DNA from: JASHPR01 sp963833885
GTDB lineage: Bacteria; Actinomycetota; Actinomycetes; Streptosporangiales; Streptosporangiaceae
Direction of reading: 5' to 3'
Length of the DNA stretch: 64,000 nt
Assembly: GCA_963833885.1 (NCBI GenBank)
Contig: CAWHZU010000033.1
Coordinates: forward strand, 62,001-126,000
The notes below the pieces were generated by a model that saw only the letters and a program-made list of their open reading frames with translations, was not told where the DNA came from and did not search any database. Position numbers and translations under genes: made by a program. The first letter of the stretch is position 1. Every line of letters begins with the position of its first letter. Positions 43,473 to 51,308 of this stretch are shown here, piece after piece.

Positions 43473-44000
43473 GTGCAGCAGGCTTGGGTTGTGAGCCTTC
43501 CGTTTCCAGAACCCACCGATCCCGCGTCATCGCGAGCCGAGGTCTTCCTGAGGTACCTCGATTTCTTCCGCGACCGGCTGGTGGACAAGGTGAGCGGCCT
43601 GCCCGCCGACGAGGTTCGCCGCAGTCGGCTGCCATCTGGCTGGACACCGATCGAGTTGCTCAAGCACCTCCGCTACGTCGAGATGCGCTGGCTTGACTGG
43701 GGCTTCGCGGGCAGCGACATCGCTGAGCGGTGGGCCGATGCCCGGGATGACCGCTGGTTTGTCGCCCCCGACGAGACCGTGGATGGCCTGGTTGCGGACC
43801 TCCACGCCCAGGCCGAACGGACCAGGGTCATTGTCGGCTCCCATGATCTCGCCGACATCGGCAAGCCCGGCGAGCGGTGGGATGGCGCCGATCCGGCGTC
43901 GCTCGAACGGGTCCTGTTCCACCTGCTTCAGGAGTACGCGCGCCACATCGGCCAGCTCGACATCGTGGTGGAACTGGCCGACGGCCGGACCGGGGAATAA
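43473..44000 (+). CDS. DinB/DUF664-family protein
   Basis: 175 residues. PEPTDPASSRAEVFLRYLDF, LPADEVRRSRLPSGWTPIEL, LKHLRYVEMRWLDWGF and LFHLLQEYARHIGQLDIVVE are the helices of the four-helix DinB-like fold; the His residues in LKHL and YARHIGQLD fit its metal site. This branch is widespread in actinobacteria with unknown substrates. Start GTG 43473, or GTG 43491. A truncated YciI-like frame follows eleven bases later. Confidence 0.85.
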   Translation: MQQAWVVSLPFPEPTDPASSRAEVFLRYLDFFRDRLVDKVSGLPADEVRRSRLPSGWTPIELLKHLRYVEMRWLDWGFAGSDIAERWADARDDRWFVAPDETVDGLVADLHAQAERTRVIVGSHDLADIGKPGERWDGADPASLERVLFHLLQEYARHIGQLDIVVELADGRTGE

Positions 44001-44009
44001 CTGGTCGCC

Positions 44010-44138
44010 ATGAACTACGTGATGTTCTACGAGTCAGCGCCGGATGCGGCGGCCACGGCACCGCTGCACTTCAGCGCGCACAAGGCGCTATGGTCGCGAT
44101 TTGCCGAAAGCGGCAGCCTGCTGCTGGCAGAAGGCTAG
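44010..44138 (+). pseudogene. Truncated YciI-like gene
   Basis: 43 codons reading MNYVMFYESAPDAAATAPLH, FSAHKALWSRFAESGSLLLA and EG, then TAG. This is the N-terminal half of a YciI-type dimeric ferredoxin-like protein, which normally continues for another 45-60 residues. The stop coincides with the end of the converging DUF72 gene (44135), so the truncation may have arisen at that junction. Confidence 0.6.
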
Positions 44139-44941
44139 GAAGCCGGAGCTGCTGGCACCGCCGTACGGCTCACCTCGCGCCCGGCGGCACGGACGAGCGA
44201 CGCAAATGCTGCTGCGTCATGTATCGCGGCACCACCGGGGTCGTTGTTGAAGAAGGCGAACACGTCCGCGTCTTCCGGCCAGGTTTCGGCTATCCGCTGC
44301 GCCCAGCTGTGCAGTGCACGCTCGCCATATCGCGGCCATGGCTCCGCCGAGCCCTCGTGGAAACGCAAGTAGCCCCAGTCAGCGGTACGCCACAGCGGGC
44401 TGACCGGGCGGCCGCGCCGGTCTGCCCAGCACAACGCGGCGTTGTACCGGGCCAGCACGGCGCGGATCTCGTCGGACCACCACGAGTCGTGTCGGCATTC
44501 GACGGCGACGCGCACGGGGTTACGCGTTCCGGCCCCCGCCTGCGGCCGGAACGCGGCGAACTCGCGCAGGCACCCGTCCAGAGCCTCGGCATCGGCGGGG
44601 AAATTCGGGGGCAGCTGGAGCAGCACCGGTCCGAGCCGGTCACCAAGCCCTGCCGCCGCACGCAGCAGGCGCCCGACTGGCTCAGCCGGATCACGAAGCC
44701 GCCGGACGTGGGTGAGATAGCGGCTGGCCTTGACCGCCATCACGAACCCCTGCGGGGTGCGGGCCCTCCAGTCGGCGAACGTCTGCTCGCTAGGCAGCCG
44801 GTAGAAGGCGCCGTTGTTCTCGACCGTCGCGTAATGGTTGGCATAGCACTCGAGCCAGCGGCGTTGCGCCAGGCCATCCGGATACAGCACACCCCGCCAG
44901 TCGCGGTACTGCCAGCCGGACGTGCCGATGAGAACAGGCAT
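44135..44941 (-). CDS. DUF72 family protein (YecE-like)
   Basis: 268 residues. IGTSGWQYRDWRGVLYPDGL, YANHYATVENNGAFYRLPSE, GFVMAVKASRYLTHVRRLRD, GPVLLQLPPNFPADAE and VAVECRHDSWWSDEIRAVL are the conserved blocks of this TIM-barrel-like family. Function is unknown in all organisms. C-terminal DVFAFFNNDPGGAAIHDA is also typical. It converges on the YciI fragment with overlapping stops. Confidence 0.88.
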   Translation of the reverse strand: MPVLIGTSGWQYRDWRGVLYPDGLAQRRWLECYANHYATVENNGAFYRLPSEQTFADWRARTPQGFVMAVKASRYLTHVRRLRDPAEPVGRLLRAAAGLGDRLGPVLLQLPPNFPADAEALDGCLREFAAFRPQAGAGTRNPVRVAVECRHDSWWSDEIRAVLARYNAALCWADRRGRPVSPLWRTADWGYLRFHEGSAEPWPRYGERALHSWAQRIAETWPEDADVFAFFNNDPGGAAIHDAAAFASLVRAAGREVSRTAVPAAPAS

Positions 44942-45014
44942 GACTTGAACACCGCCTCCCCTCAGGCATCCGCTACCGCACTCCCCGAATGATCACAGGT
45001 CAGGTCGTATCAGA

Positions 45015-45135
45015 CCAGGGTGGTGGCACAGCCAGGGTTGTGGCAACCAGGGTTGTGGTGAAAGCGGGGGTGATCACTCGGCCGGAGTGCTGGCGCGGCG
45101 GGGTGATGACTCGGCCGGGGTGCTGGCATGGCCTG
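45015..45135 (+). repeat. Short direct repeats in the DUF72/oxidase spacer
   Basis: CCAGGGTTGTGG occurs twice (about 45033-45057), and a 33-bp unit GTGATCACTCGGCCGGAGTG... occurs at 45070-45102 and again, with a few changes, at 45103-45135. The array ends close to the 3' end of the pyridoxamine-oxidase-like gene on the other strand. No gene seen in the spacer. Confidence 0.6.
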
Positions 45136-45148
45136 GGAGGCACGCTGG

Positions 45149-45679
45149 CTAGCCGAGCAGCCTGGTCACCGGCTGGGGAGGACCGAGGCTCGTCGGCGTG
45201 GTGGACGGCCGGAGGTACTCGACGTCGGCGGGCCAGCGCGCTACGTGCTGGGAGCCGGTCTCGGTGTCATAGCCAATGTAAGTGACGTCGCGAACGTCCA
45301 CGCGAAACAGCGTGAACTGGCCGACCACGGGACGCCAGCCCAACTCGGCCGCTGCTGCCGTTGCGTACCGCTCCTGCACGTCCCGGTCCGTCTCCTCCAC
45401 GACCGAGCCACGTACCTTGACCTCGGGCGCGGCCGCCGGCCCGTTGATGAGGCTGTGCAGCAGGATCCGCGGATCGCGTTGCAGATCGTGGGTCTTCATC
45501 GAAGTCCGCATCATCGAGAGCCACAGCTCGCCGTCCATGACCAGCGGCTCCACCCCGCTGATACGCGCCGAACCGTCACGGGTGACCGTGCCCACCAGGA
45601 GCGCGCCCGGTTTGATCAGGTTGTCGTTGGCGATCTCACCGAGCACAGGATGGCGGGTCGCTATCTCAGTCCATCTCAT
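45149..45679 (-). CDS. Pyridoxamine 5'-phosphate oxidase-like flavoprotein
   Basis: 176 residues. LIKPGALLVGTVTRDGSARI, SGVEPLVMDGELWLSMMRTS and MKTHDLQRDPRILLHSLING outline the split-barrel FMN- or F420-binding fold. The extended C-terminus (YIGYDTETGSQHVARWPA) is found in an actinobacterial subgroup. Likely an F420- or FMN-dependent reductase/oxidase; the substrate is unknown. It has no operon partner on its strand. Confidence 0.82.
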   Translation of the reverse strand: MRWTEIATRHPVLGEIANDNLIKPGALLVGTVTRDGSARISGVEPLVMDGELWLSMMRTSMKTHDLQRDPRILLHSLINGPAAAPEVKVRGSVVEETDRDVQERYATAAAAELGWRPVVGQFTLFRVDVRDVTYIGYDTETGSQHVARWPADVEYLRPSTTPTSLGPPQPVTRLLG

Positions 45680-46039
45680 GATTTCTGCCTACTCCGCGCT
45701 GCAGACAGAACGGCCCTACCGGGTGTCGCCCTGCGGGTCAAGGCGAGTCATCGATGTACCAAAGGGCTGCTTCTTAGCCGCCCAGCGGTACATCGATCGC
45801 GGCCGGGAGGCGGTGCATGCAGCGCAGAGGCGAGGCACACGGGGCGGGAGTGGGGTGTGGGGGGCGAGTGGCGTGCGTGGCGGGGCGTGGGAGTCAGGAC
45901 GGCACGCAGGCGGGACGGCGCGGGCGGCGCACGGGGGAGTGCGGCCGGGGCGGTGCGTGGGGGAGTGCGGCGCCGTGGGTGGCACGCAGCGCGCCGATAT
46001 TCAGTGGCGCGGGCGGGCGCGGCTCGGTTAGCTGGCGCT
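45680..46039. other. G-rich gene-free region
   Basis: 360 bases upstream of the double-GNAT gene. The plus strand from about 45826 to 45975 is extremely G-rich, with runs of three to six G. At 45841-45864 four G-runs fit a G-quadruplex pattern. Open frames here exist in all phases and are compositional. A leaderless promoter could lie close to GTG 46040 (CGGTTAGCTGGCGCT). Confidence 0.5.
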
Positions 46040-47068
46040 GTGGATCTGGAGCGCTTCTCCCCGGCCAGCGACGGCGCGTCGGTACGCGCGTGCCATGAGA
46101 TCTACCTGTCCGGTCTGCCCGCCGATGACCCCAATAGCCCGGTCATGTCGTTCCAGCCGTTCGCTGGCTGGATGGAAATCGGCTGGACCGAGGACCCGGC
46201 CGAGACGTGGCTGGCACGCGACGACGCAGGCAAGCCATGCGGGTGGTACCGGCTCGGCTTGCCGCGACGGGAAAACCGGCATCTCGCCGACCTGGACCTG
46301 AAAGTGCACGCCTCCAGCCGGCGCGCTGGCCTGGGCACGGCGCTGCTCAGGCACGCGGCGGCGCGTGCGCGTGACCTTGGGCGCACCGAAATCGCCGGAC
46401 AGGCAAGAGCAGGCTCGCCGGGCACGGCGTTTGCCCATGCCTTTGGCGCGCGCACGGGGATGGTCGACGTCACGCGGGTGCTCGAGCTCGCCGCGATCGC
46501 TCCTGGGCACCTGGCCTCGCTGCGGGCGAGGGCAGAGCCGGCCGCGCGCGGGTACCGTTTGCTGTCCTGGACGGGGCCGGCGCCCCAGGACCAGGTGGAT
46601 GACGTCGCCGCGATCAACAACTCGGCAGAGGCCGACATGCCGCGCAGCCCCGAGCATGAGCCACAGCTCTGGGACACCGAGCGGGTTCGGCTGGACGAGC
46701 GCCGCCATGTGGTCCAGGGGCTGCGCAGTTACACGGTTGCCGCCCAGTCGCAGGCCACCGGCGGTTTGGCCGGGCTGACCGCGCTCGCAGTCGACCCGGC
46801 CGAACCCGCGTGGGGCTTCCAGGAACTGACCGCCGTGTCCCGGCCGCACCGGGGCCACCGACTCGGGTTGCTGGCCAAGGTCGCCATGCTCGAGTTGCTG
46901 GCCAAGCGCGAGCCACAGCTGACCAGGATTCTCACTGGGAACGCCGACGCCAACGAGCACATGATCGCGATCAACAATGATCTTGGCTTTAGCGTGCTCG
47001 ATGAATGGCCATGCTTTGAGGTCGGCATCGCCCAAGTGCTGGCCGACCCCGCACCTTCGGCGCCTTAA
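46040..47068 (+). CDS. Tandem GNAT-domain acetyltransferase
   Basis: 342 residues from GTG 46040. The first GNAT domain (about 1-165) has GWYRLGLPRRENRHLADLDL and VHASSRRAGLGTALLRHAAA; the second (about 175-340) has FQELTAVSRPHRGHRLGLLA and KVAMLELLAKREPQLTRILT. Only one acetyl-CoA site per half may be active; RRAGLG and RGHRLG fit the R/Q-x-x-G-x-G/A loop. Similar to mycothiol-synthase-like two-domain proteins, but not MshD by motif. Substrate unknown. Confidence 0.85.
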   Translation: MDLERFSPASDGASVRACHEIYLSGLPADDPNSPVMSFQPFAGWMEIGWTEDPAETWLARDDAGKPCGWYRLGLPRRENRHLADLDLKVHASSRRAGLGTALLRHAAARARDLGRTEIAGQARAGSPGTAFAHAFGARTGMVDVTRVLELAAIAPGHLASLRARAEPAARGYRLLSWTGPAPQDQVDDVAAINNSAEADMPRSPEHEPQLWDTERVRLDERRHVVQGLRSYTVAAQSQATGGLAGLTALAVDPAEPAWGFQELTAVSRPHRGHRLGLLAKVAMLELLAKREPQLTRILTGNADANEHMIAINNDLGFSVLDEWPCFEVGIAQVLADPAPSAP

Positions 47069-47087
47069 TAGGCCAGCCGGGCGGGCG

Positions 47088-47157
47088 GCTGGACTGGGAT
47101 TGCACGGGCCGCTGGAACTGGGATTGCACGGGCCCCGCGAACTGGGATGGCGCGGCC
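47088..47157 (+). repeat. 24-bp tandem repeats
   Basis: Three units: 47088-47110, 47111-47134 and 47135-47157, sharing GAACTGGGATTGCACGGGCC with a 1-base length difference and increasing divergence in the last unit. Confidence 0.75.
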
Positions 47158-47191
47158 CCCGAACGCAATTGCGCCGGTCGTCTGGTGCAAT

Positions 47192-47246
47192 TGCACGGCT
47201 GCCTGGATTGCGGCTGCACGGCTGCCTGGACTGCGGCTGCGCGGCC
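47192..47246 (+). repeat. 23-bp tandem repeats
   Basis: Two units, 47192-47214 and 47215-47237, core TGCACGGCTGCCTGGA and differing at one base, followed by a partial unit. The word TGCACGG also occurs in the neighbouring array, so the two may share an origin. Confidence 0.75.
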
Positions 47247-47402
47247 ATTACCTGATCGCATGGTATCGGACTTGATGTCCGTTTACGTCGAGCACAAGCT
47301 GGAAGTTTTCTTCCGATTTTCCGGAATTGTGCACCGTAATTTCCCGAGAGCAGTAGCCTCCTGCCGAGCCTCTCCTGGGAGCGGGAGAAAAGAGATCATA
47401 CG

Positions 47403-48200
47403 GTGTTGCAAGTACATAATTTCACATATGGTCTGGCAACCCCCGGTCTTGCCTACGTCATGTCCTGCTTGGGAGCGTTCATCGGCCTGCGCTGCACCGC
47501 CCGTGCCCGCTCGTTCCACGGCTTCGAACGGCTGCGATGGCTGCTGCTCGGCGGGGTGTCGATCGGCGTCACCGGCATCTGGCTCATGCACTTCATCGCC
47601 ATGCTGGGGTACACGATCCCCGGTGAGACCATCCATTACAACGTGCCGGTCACCATCCTCAGCCTGCTGGTCGCGGTGGGGATCGTCTGCATCGGCCTGG
47701 TTATCGTCGGATTCGGCCCGGAGGGCTATGCCCCGCTGCTGTTCGGCGGGCTGATCACCGGGTTCGGCGTAGCGGCCATGCACTACCTGGGGATGGCCGC
47801 AATGCGGATGCCGGCCCGGATTACCTACGGCGGAGGACTGGTCATCCTGTCAGTCGTGATTGCCGTCGTCGCGGCGACGGCGGCGCTGTGGGCCGCGGTC
47901 CGGCTGGACGGGGTCGGGCCCACGCTGATCGCCTCGCTGATCATGGGCGCGGCGGTCAGCAGCATGCACTACATCGGGATGGCAGCGATGCACGTGTTCC
48001 GCTCCGCCGTTCCTTCGGGCATGGTCATGGGCGGTGCGGGCGGGGCGACAGCTGAGAGCTTCTTGCTCCCGCTGGTCATCGGCATCACGGTCATCTCGTT
48101 CGGGCTGACAGCCGCTATGGCCTTGTCGGCGAGCGCGGAAGAGGTGAAGTACGACAGGGCTCTGATGGAGCAGATTCAGAGCAGCCGTTCTCACTGGTAG
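47403..48200 (+). CDS. MHYT-domain membrane sensor
   Basis: 265 residues from GTG 47403 with seven predicted helices. The three MHYT-type motifs are seen in IWLMHFIAMLGY, AAMHYLGMAAM and SSMHYIGMAAM, which are thought to bind a metal and sense oxygen, CO or NO. Unlike most MHYT proteins it lacks GGDEF, EAL or kinase output domains. The only soluble part is a short C-terminal tail (SASAEEVKYDRALMEQ). It may signal through a partner or be a simple redox-sensing protein. Confidence 0.88.
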   Translation: MLQVHNFTYGLATPGLAYVMSCLGAFIGLRCTARARSFHGFERLRWLLLGGVSIGVTGIWLMHFIAMLGYTIPGETIHYNVPVTILSLLVAVGIVCIGLVIVGFGPEGYAPLLFGGLITGFGVAAMHYLGMAAMRMPARITYGGGLVILSVVIAVVAATAALWAAVRLDGVGPTLIASLIMGAAVSSMHYIGMAAMHVFRSAVPSGMVMGGAGGATAESFLLPLVIGITVISFGLTAAMALSASAEEVKYDRALMEQIQSSRSHW

Positions 48201-48244
48201 CCGGCCAGCATCCAGTCACACCGGGCTCAGCCGACACCGCCCGG

Positions 48245-48304
48245 CCCGGTTCGGCAGCGGTCGGTTCGTGTCGGCCCGGTTCGGCCGCGGTCGGTTCAGC
48301 CTGG
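48245..48304 (+). repeat. 30-bp direct repeat
   Basis: Two adjacent 30-bp units (48245-48274, 48275-48304), core CCCGGTTCGGC and CGGTCGGTTC, just downstream of the small acidic-repeat gene and running into its 3' end. Similar GGTTCGGG words occur inside that gene, so the repeat may derive from it. Confidence 0.6.
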
Positions 48305-48514
48305 TTCGGGGCCGCCGAGCAGGTCGGTGTGCTCTTCGTCGGGCTCGGGCCCGCCGAATTCGTCGCTTTCCGGCCCGGCACCGCCGAGCACGTCGTCACC
48401 CGGTTCGGCTCCACCGAGAACGTCGTCTCCGGGTTCGGGGCCGCCGAGCAGGTCAGTGCCCTCTTCGTCGGGCTCCGGGCCGCCCAGCACGCCACCTTTC
48501 GGGTTGTTTGCCAT
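48296..48514 (-). CDS. Small acidic LGGPEP-repeat protein
   Basis: 72 residues from ATG 48514, with an AGGAGG seven bases upstream, which strongly supports translation. After MANNPKGG it consists of about six units of the form LGGPEPDEE or LGGAEPGDD, rich in Asp, Glu, Gly and Pro, with no Cys, Lys (one) or aromatic residues. No family recognised. It is probably intrinsically disordered. It is on the same strand and 72 bases downstream of the dioxygenase/ligase operon and may be its last gene. Confidence 0.7.
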   Translation of the reverse strand: MANNPKGGVLGGPEPDEEGTDLLGGPEPGDDVLGGAEPGDDVLGGAGPESDEFGGPEPDEEHTDLLGGPEPG

Positions 48515-48586
48515 GACACCCTCCTCTCAGCCTTTCCCCCACGATGCCCGATTGACCGCGCAAGCACACCATCCCGCAGATGAACG

Positions 48587-49927
48587 TCACGCGCCAGTGC
48601 GGCGGTCGACCACGCGCACTGCCTTGCCCTCGCTGCGCGGGATGGTTCCTGGCTCGGCGACCCGCACAGTGATCCGCAGCCCGGTGTGCTCGCGGAGCAG
48701 CTGCTCCAGCCGCTCGCGCAGCGCCCCGGGATCCGCGCCGTCGCCGTCGGGCTCGCACTCCAGGGTGAGCTCGTCGAGCGGTCCCGGCCGCTCGACGATC
48801 AGCCGGTAGTGCGGCGCCACGCCACCCGCGCCCAGCAGCACGTGCTCCACGCTGGATGGGTAGATGTTGACTCCGCGCACGATCAGCATGTCGTCAAGGC
48901 GGCCGCGCAGCCCGGTCAGCCGCACCGTGCTGCGGCAGCACGGGCACGGGGTGTCGGCCAGGCACCCGATGTCGCCGGTCCGGTAGCGCAGCAGCGGCAG
49001 TGCCTCCTTGGTCAGCGTGGTGAAGACCAGCTCACCCTCGGTTCCCGGCGGCACCGCGCGCCCGCCCGGGTCGATCACCTCGACGATGAAGTGGTCCTCC
49101 TGCACGTGCAGCCCGGTGCGGGCCGGGCACTCGGCCGCCACCCCGGGCCCGCACATCTCGGACAGGCCGTAGAAGCTGACCGCACGCAGCGGCAGCGCCC
49201 GCTCGATCTGCCCGCGCATGGCCTCGGTCCACGGCTCGCCGCCGAACAGCCCCAGCCGCACCGGCAGCGAAGCGGCGCCCCCGCCCCCGGCCCCGGCCAG
49301 GGCCTGCGCGATCGCCAGCGCGTACGACGGCGTCGAGACCAGGACGTGGGCGCCGAGGTCGCGCAGCAGCATCGCCTGCCGGGCGGTGAAGCCGCCGGAC
49401 ACCGGGACCACCGTTGCCCCGATCCGCTCTCCGCCCTGGTGGAAGCCGAGGCCGCCGGTGAACAGCCCGTAGCCGTTGGCGTTGTGGATCACCATGCCGG
49501 GCCGGACGCCGGCCATCGTCATGCACCGCGCCATCAGCTCGGTCCACGTCTCCAGGTCGCCCCTGGTGTAGCCGACAACGGTGGGCTTGCCGTGGCTGCC
49601 GCTCGACGCCTGCACCCGGACGAGCTGCTCCCGCTCCACCGCCAGCAGGCCGAACGGATAGCTCGCCCGCAGGTCGGCCTTGGTAGTAAACGGGATCCGG
49701 GACAGGTCGGCCAGGGAGCCGATCTCACCGGCGGCCGTGATCCCGGCGGTCGCCAGCCGCTCGGCGCCGGGCGGCTGGCCGCGCAGCACCCGCGCGACCG
49801 TTGAGCGCAGGCGGTGCAGCTGCAGCACCTCGAGCTGGTCGCGGGGCAGCGTCTCCGCGCTGTCCCAGATCACTTGGTCGGTGTTTGCCGCGCCGCGGCT
49901 GCCCTCAGAGGCTGCGCTCGCGCGCAT
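48587..49927 (-). CDS. PaaK-like acyl/aryl-CoA ligase
   Basis: 446 residues, adenylate-forming phenylacetate-CoA ligase type. ASSGSHGKPTVVGYT is the phosphate loop, HNANGYGLFTGGLGFHQGGE and SFYGLSEMCGPGVAAEC the substrate/acid blocks, YRTGDIG the ATP-ribose site, LRGRLDDMLIVRGVNIYPS the hinge. CPCCRST is a small Cys cluster seen in PaaK. The catalytic Lys near the end is in PRSEGKAVRV. It overlaps the dioxygenase gene by 23 bases, so the ligase may supply an arylacetyl-CoA for it. Confidence 0.9.
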   Translation of the reverse strand: MRASAASEGSRGAANTDQVIWDSAETLPRDQLEVLQLHRLRSTVARVLRGQPPGAERLATAGITAAGEIGSLADLSRIPFTTKADLRASYPFGLLAVEREQLVRVQASSGSHGKPTVVGYTRGDLETWTELMARCMTMAGVRPGMVIHNANGYGLFTGGLGFHQGGERIGATVVPVSGGFTARQAMLLRDLGAHVLVSTPSYALAIAQALAGAGGGGAASLPVRLGLFGGEPWTEAMRGQIERALPLRAVSFYGLSEMCGPGVAAECPARTGLHVQEDHFIVEVIDPGGRAVPPGTEGELVFTTLTKEALPLLRYRTGDIGCLADTPCPCCRSTVRLTGLRGRLDDMLIVRGVNIYPSSVEHVLLGAGGVAPHYRLIVERPGPLDELTLECEPDGDGADPGALRERLEQLLREHTGLRITVRVAEPGTIPRSEGKAVRVVDRRTGA

Positions 49928-51262
49928 TCCAGTGCACCTCCAGGTTGCGGACGAGCGCCGGGCTGAGGTGGCAGCGTGCCTGCTCCACCGAGAACGTGGC
50001 CATGTACTCCCGGAACAAATCGAGCGGCTCCTGGCCCGCTCGCAGCGCGGCCCGGTTGGCCGCCGCGTTCACCAGGCCGGAATTGGTGAGCGCCTCGATC
50101 CGCGCGGCGAGCGCCGCGTCCATCTCGCCGGGCTGCACCACCTCATCGACCAGCAGCGCGGCGTCCGGTTCGCCCGCCGTCCACTCCCGGCCGGAGAAGA
50201 TCGCCTGGCGCGCGGCGCGGTCGCCAACAAACCGCGGCAGCCGCAGGTTGGATGCGCCCGGGATGATCCCCTCCTTGCGGGCGGGCAGGAACAGCCGCGA
50301 CCCCCGGGTGGCGATCACGTGGTCCATCACGTGCAGAAGCTGGCACGCGCCGCCCACCGCATACCGCTCCACCGCCGCGACCCAGAGTTTCTCGATCGCG
50401 TCACGTTCCGGATGGTCACCAGGCCGGCCGTCCGCATCCGCGACCGTGACGCCGCGGTAGATCTTGTTCACGTACCCGAGGTCGCGCACCAGGTAGAACA
50501 GGAAGTCGATGCGCCCGTGGTAGAGGCGGGTGAGGTTGATGCCCGACCCGAACACGCGGGTGCCGGGGTAGCGCGGGTGCTCGACCACGCCGCCGCGGAT
50601 CACGCCGACCTCGATGTCCGGGTCGAGCAGGATCATGTCGACGGCGCACTCGGTCAGGTCGAGCGTCACGTCGTCCTCGGCGTTCAGGTGCTTCGGATTC
50701 GTGATCTCCAGCACGCCGGCCCGCCCGCGGCGGGTGATCCGCACCGGGCCGAGGTCGGCCGCGCCGGTGGCCCGCAGCCCGTCCAGGTGCTCGAACGCCG
50801 CGGGAACCGGGCGCAGCATCGACTCCACCAGGTCCGGCCCGCCCGCGGCAGCGCCAGCACGTGCGACACCAGCAGGCCCTGGGCGAACTCGATGCCTTCC
50901 TTGTCCGCGAGCATCCGCCCGCGCTCGGCCTCCATATCCTCGCGGGTCGGCGCCAGCCCGGGGACCTCCGCCGCGGCCCGGTAGACGAGGTCCTCCACCC
51001 GCAGCGGCCTGGTGCACCGGCCGGTCAGCGCGTCGTACAGACCGGCCGTGTGCGCGCGCAGGTAGGCGTCCCGCGCGCCGTTCATGATCCCGTTGATCGC
51101 CGCCCGGGCGTCCGGGAGCCCGGCCAGTTCCTGCCCGCGGACCAGGTAGGCACTGACGGCCTGGCTAACGGGCCGGAACGGTCCGTCCGCGGCCGGCGGC
51201 GACGACGCCCAGTCGGTCAGGTCCGGTGCGGAAAGACCGGCCGGAAGGTGAGCCGTGGTCAT
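49905..51262 (-). CDS. DpgC-like cofactor-free arylacetyl-CoA dioxygenase, apparent frameshift
   Basis: The first frame (from ATG 51262) gives LRVEDLVYRAAAEVPGLAPT, EAERGRMLADKEGIEFAQGL and VLALPRAG. The second resumes with LVESMLRPVPAAFEHLDGLR, NAEDDVTLDLTECAVDMILL, EVGVIRGGVVEHPRYPGTRV, FGSGINLTRLYHGRIDFLFY and ARKEGIIPGASNLRLPRFVG. One base missing at about 50832-50845 joins them (about 452 residues). These blocks match DpgC, which oxidises 3,5-dihydroxyphenylacetyl-CoA using a crotonase fold and no metal. The true substrate is unknown. It shares an operon with the PaaK-like ligase. Confidence 0.83.
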
Positions 51263-51308
51263 GTCACCCATCATCACTGGCAGCGCGCCCGGTCCGGAAG
51301 ACCGCCCC

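Larger units (their letters stand above)
47069..47402. other. Repeat-rich intergenic region before the MHYT gene
   Basis: 334 bases with two short tandem arrays and no gene. The right end (about 47260-47400) is AT-richer and probably carries the MHYT promoter. A palindromic word GCAATTGC and a TTGCAC motif recur between the arrays. Confidence 0.5.

Noticed and set aside
39239..47246. Repeat arrays as CRISPR
   Set aside because: Units are tandem without unique spacers and no cas gene is present.
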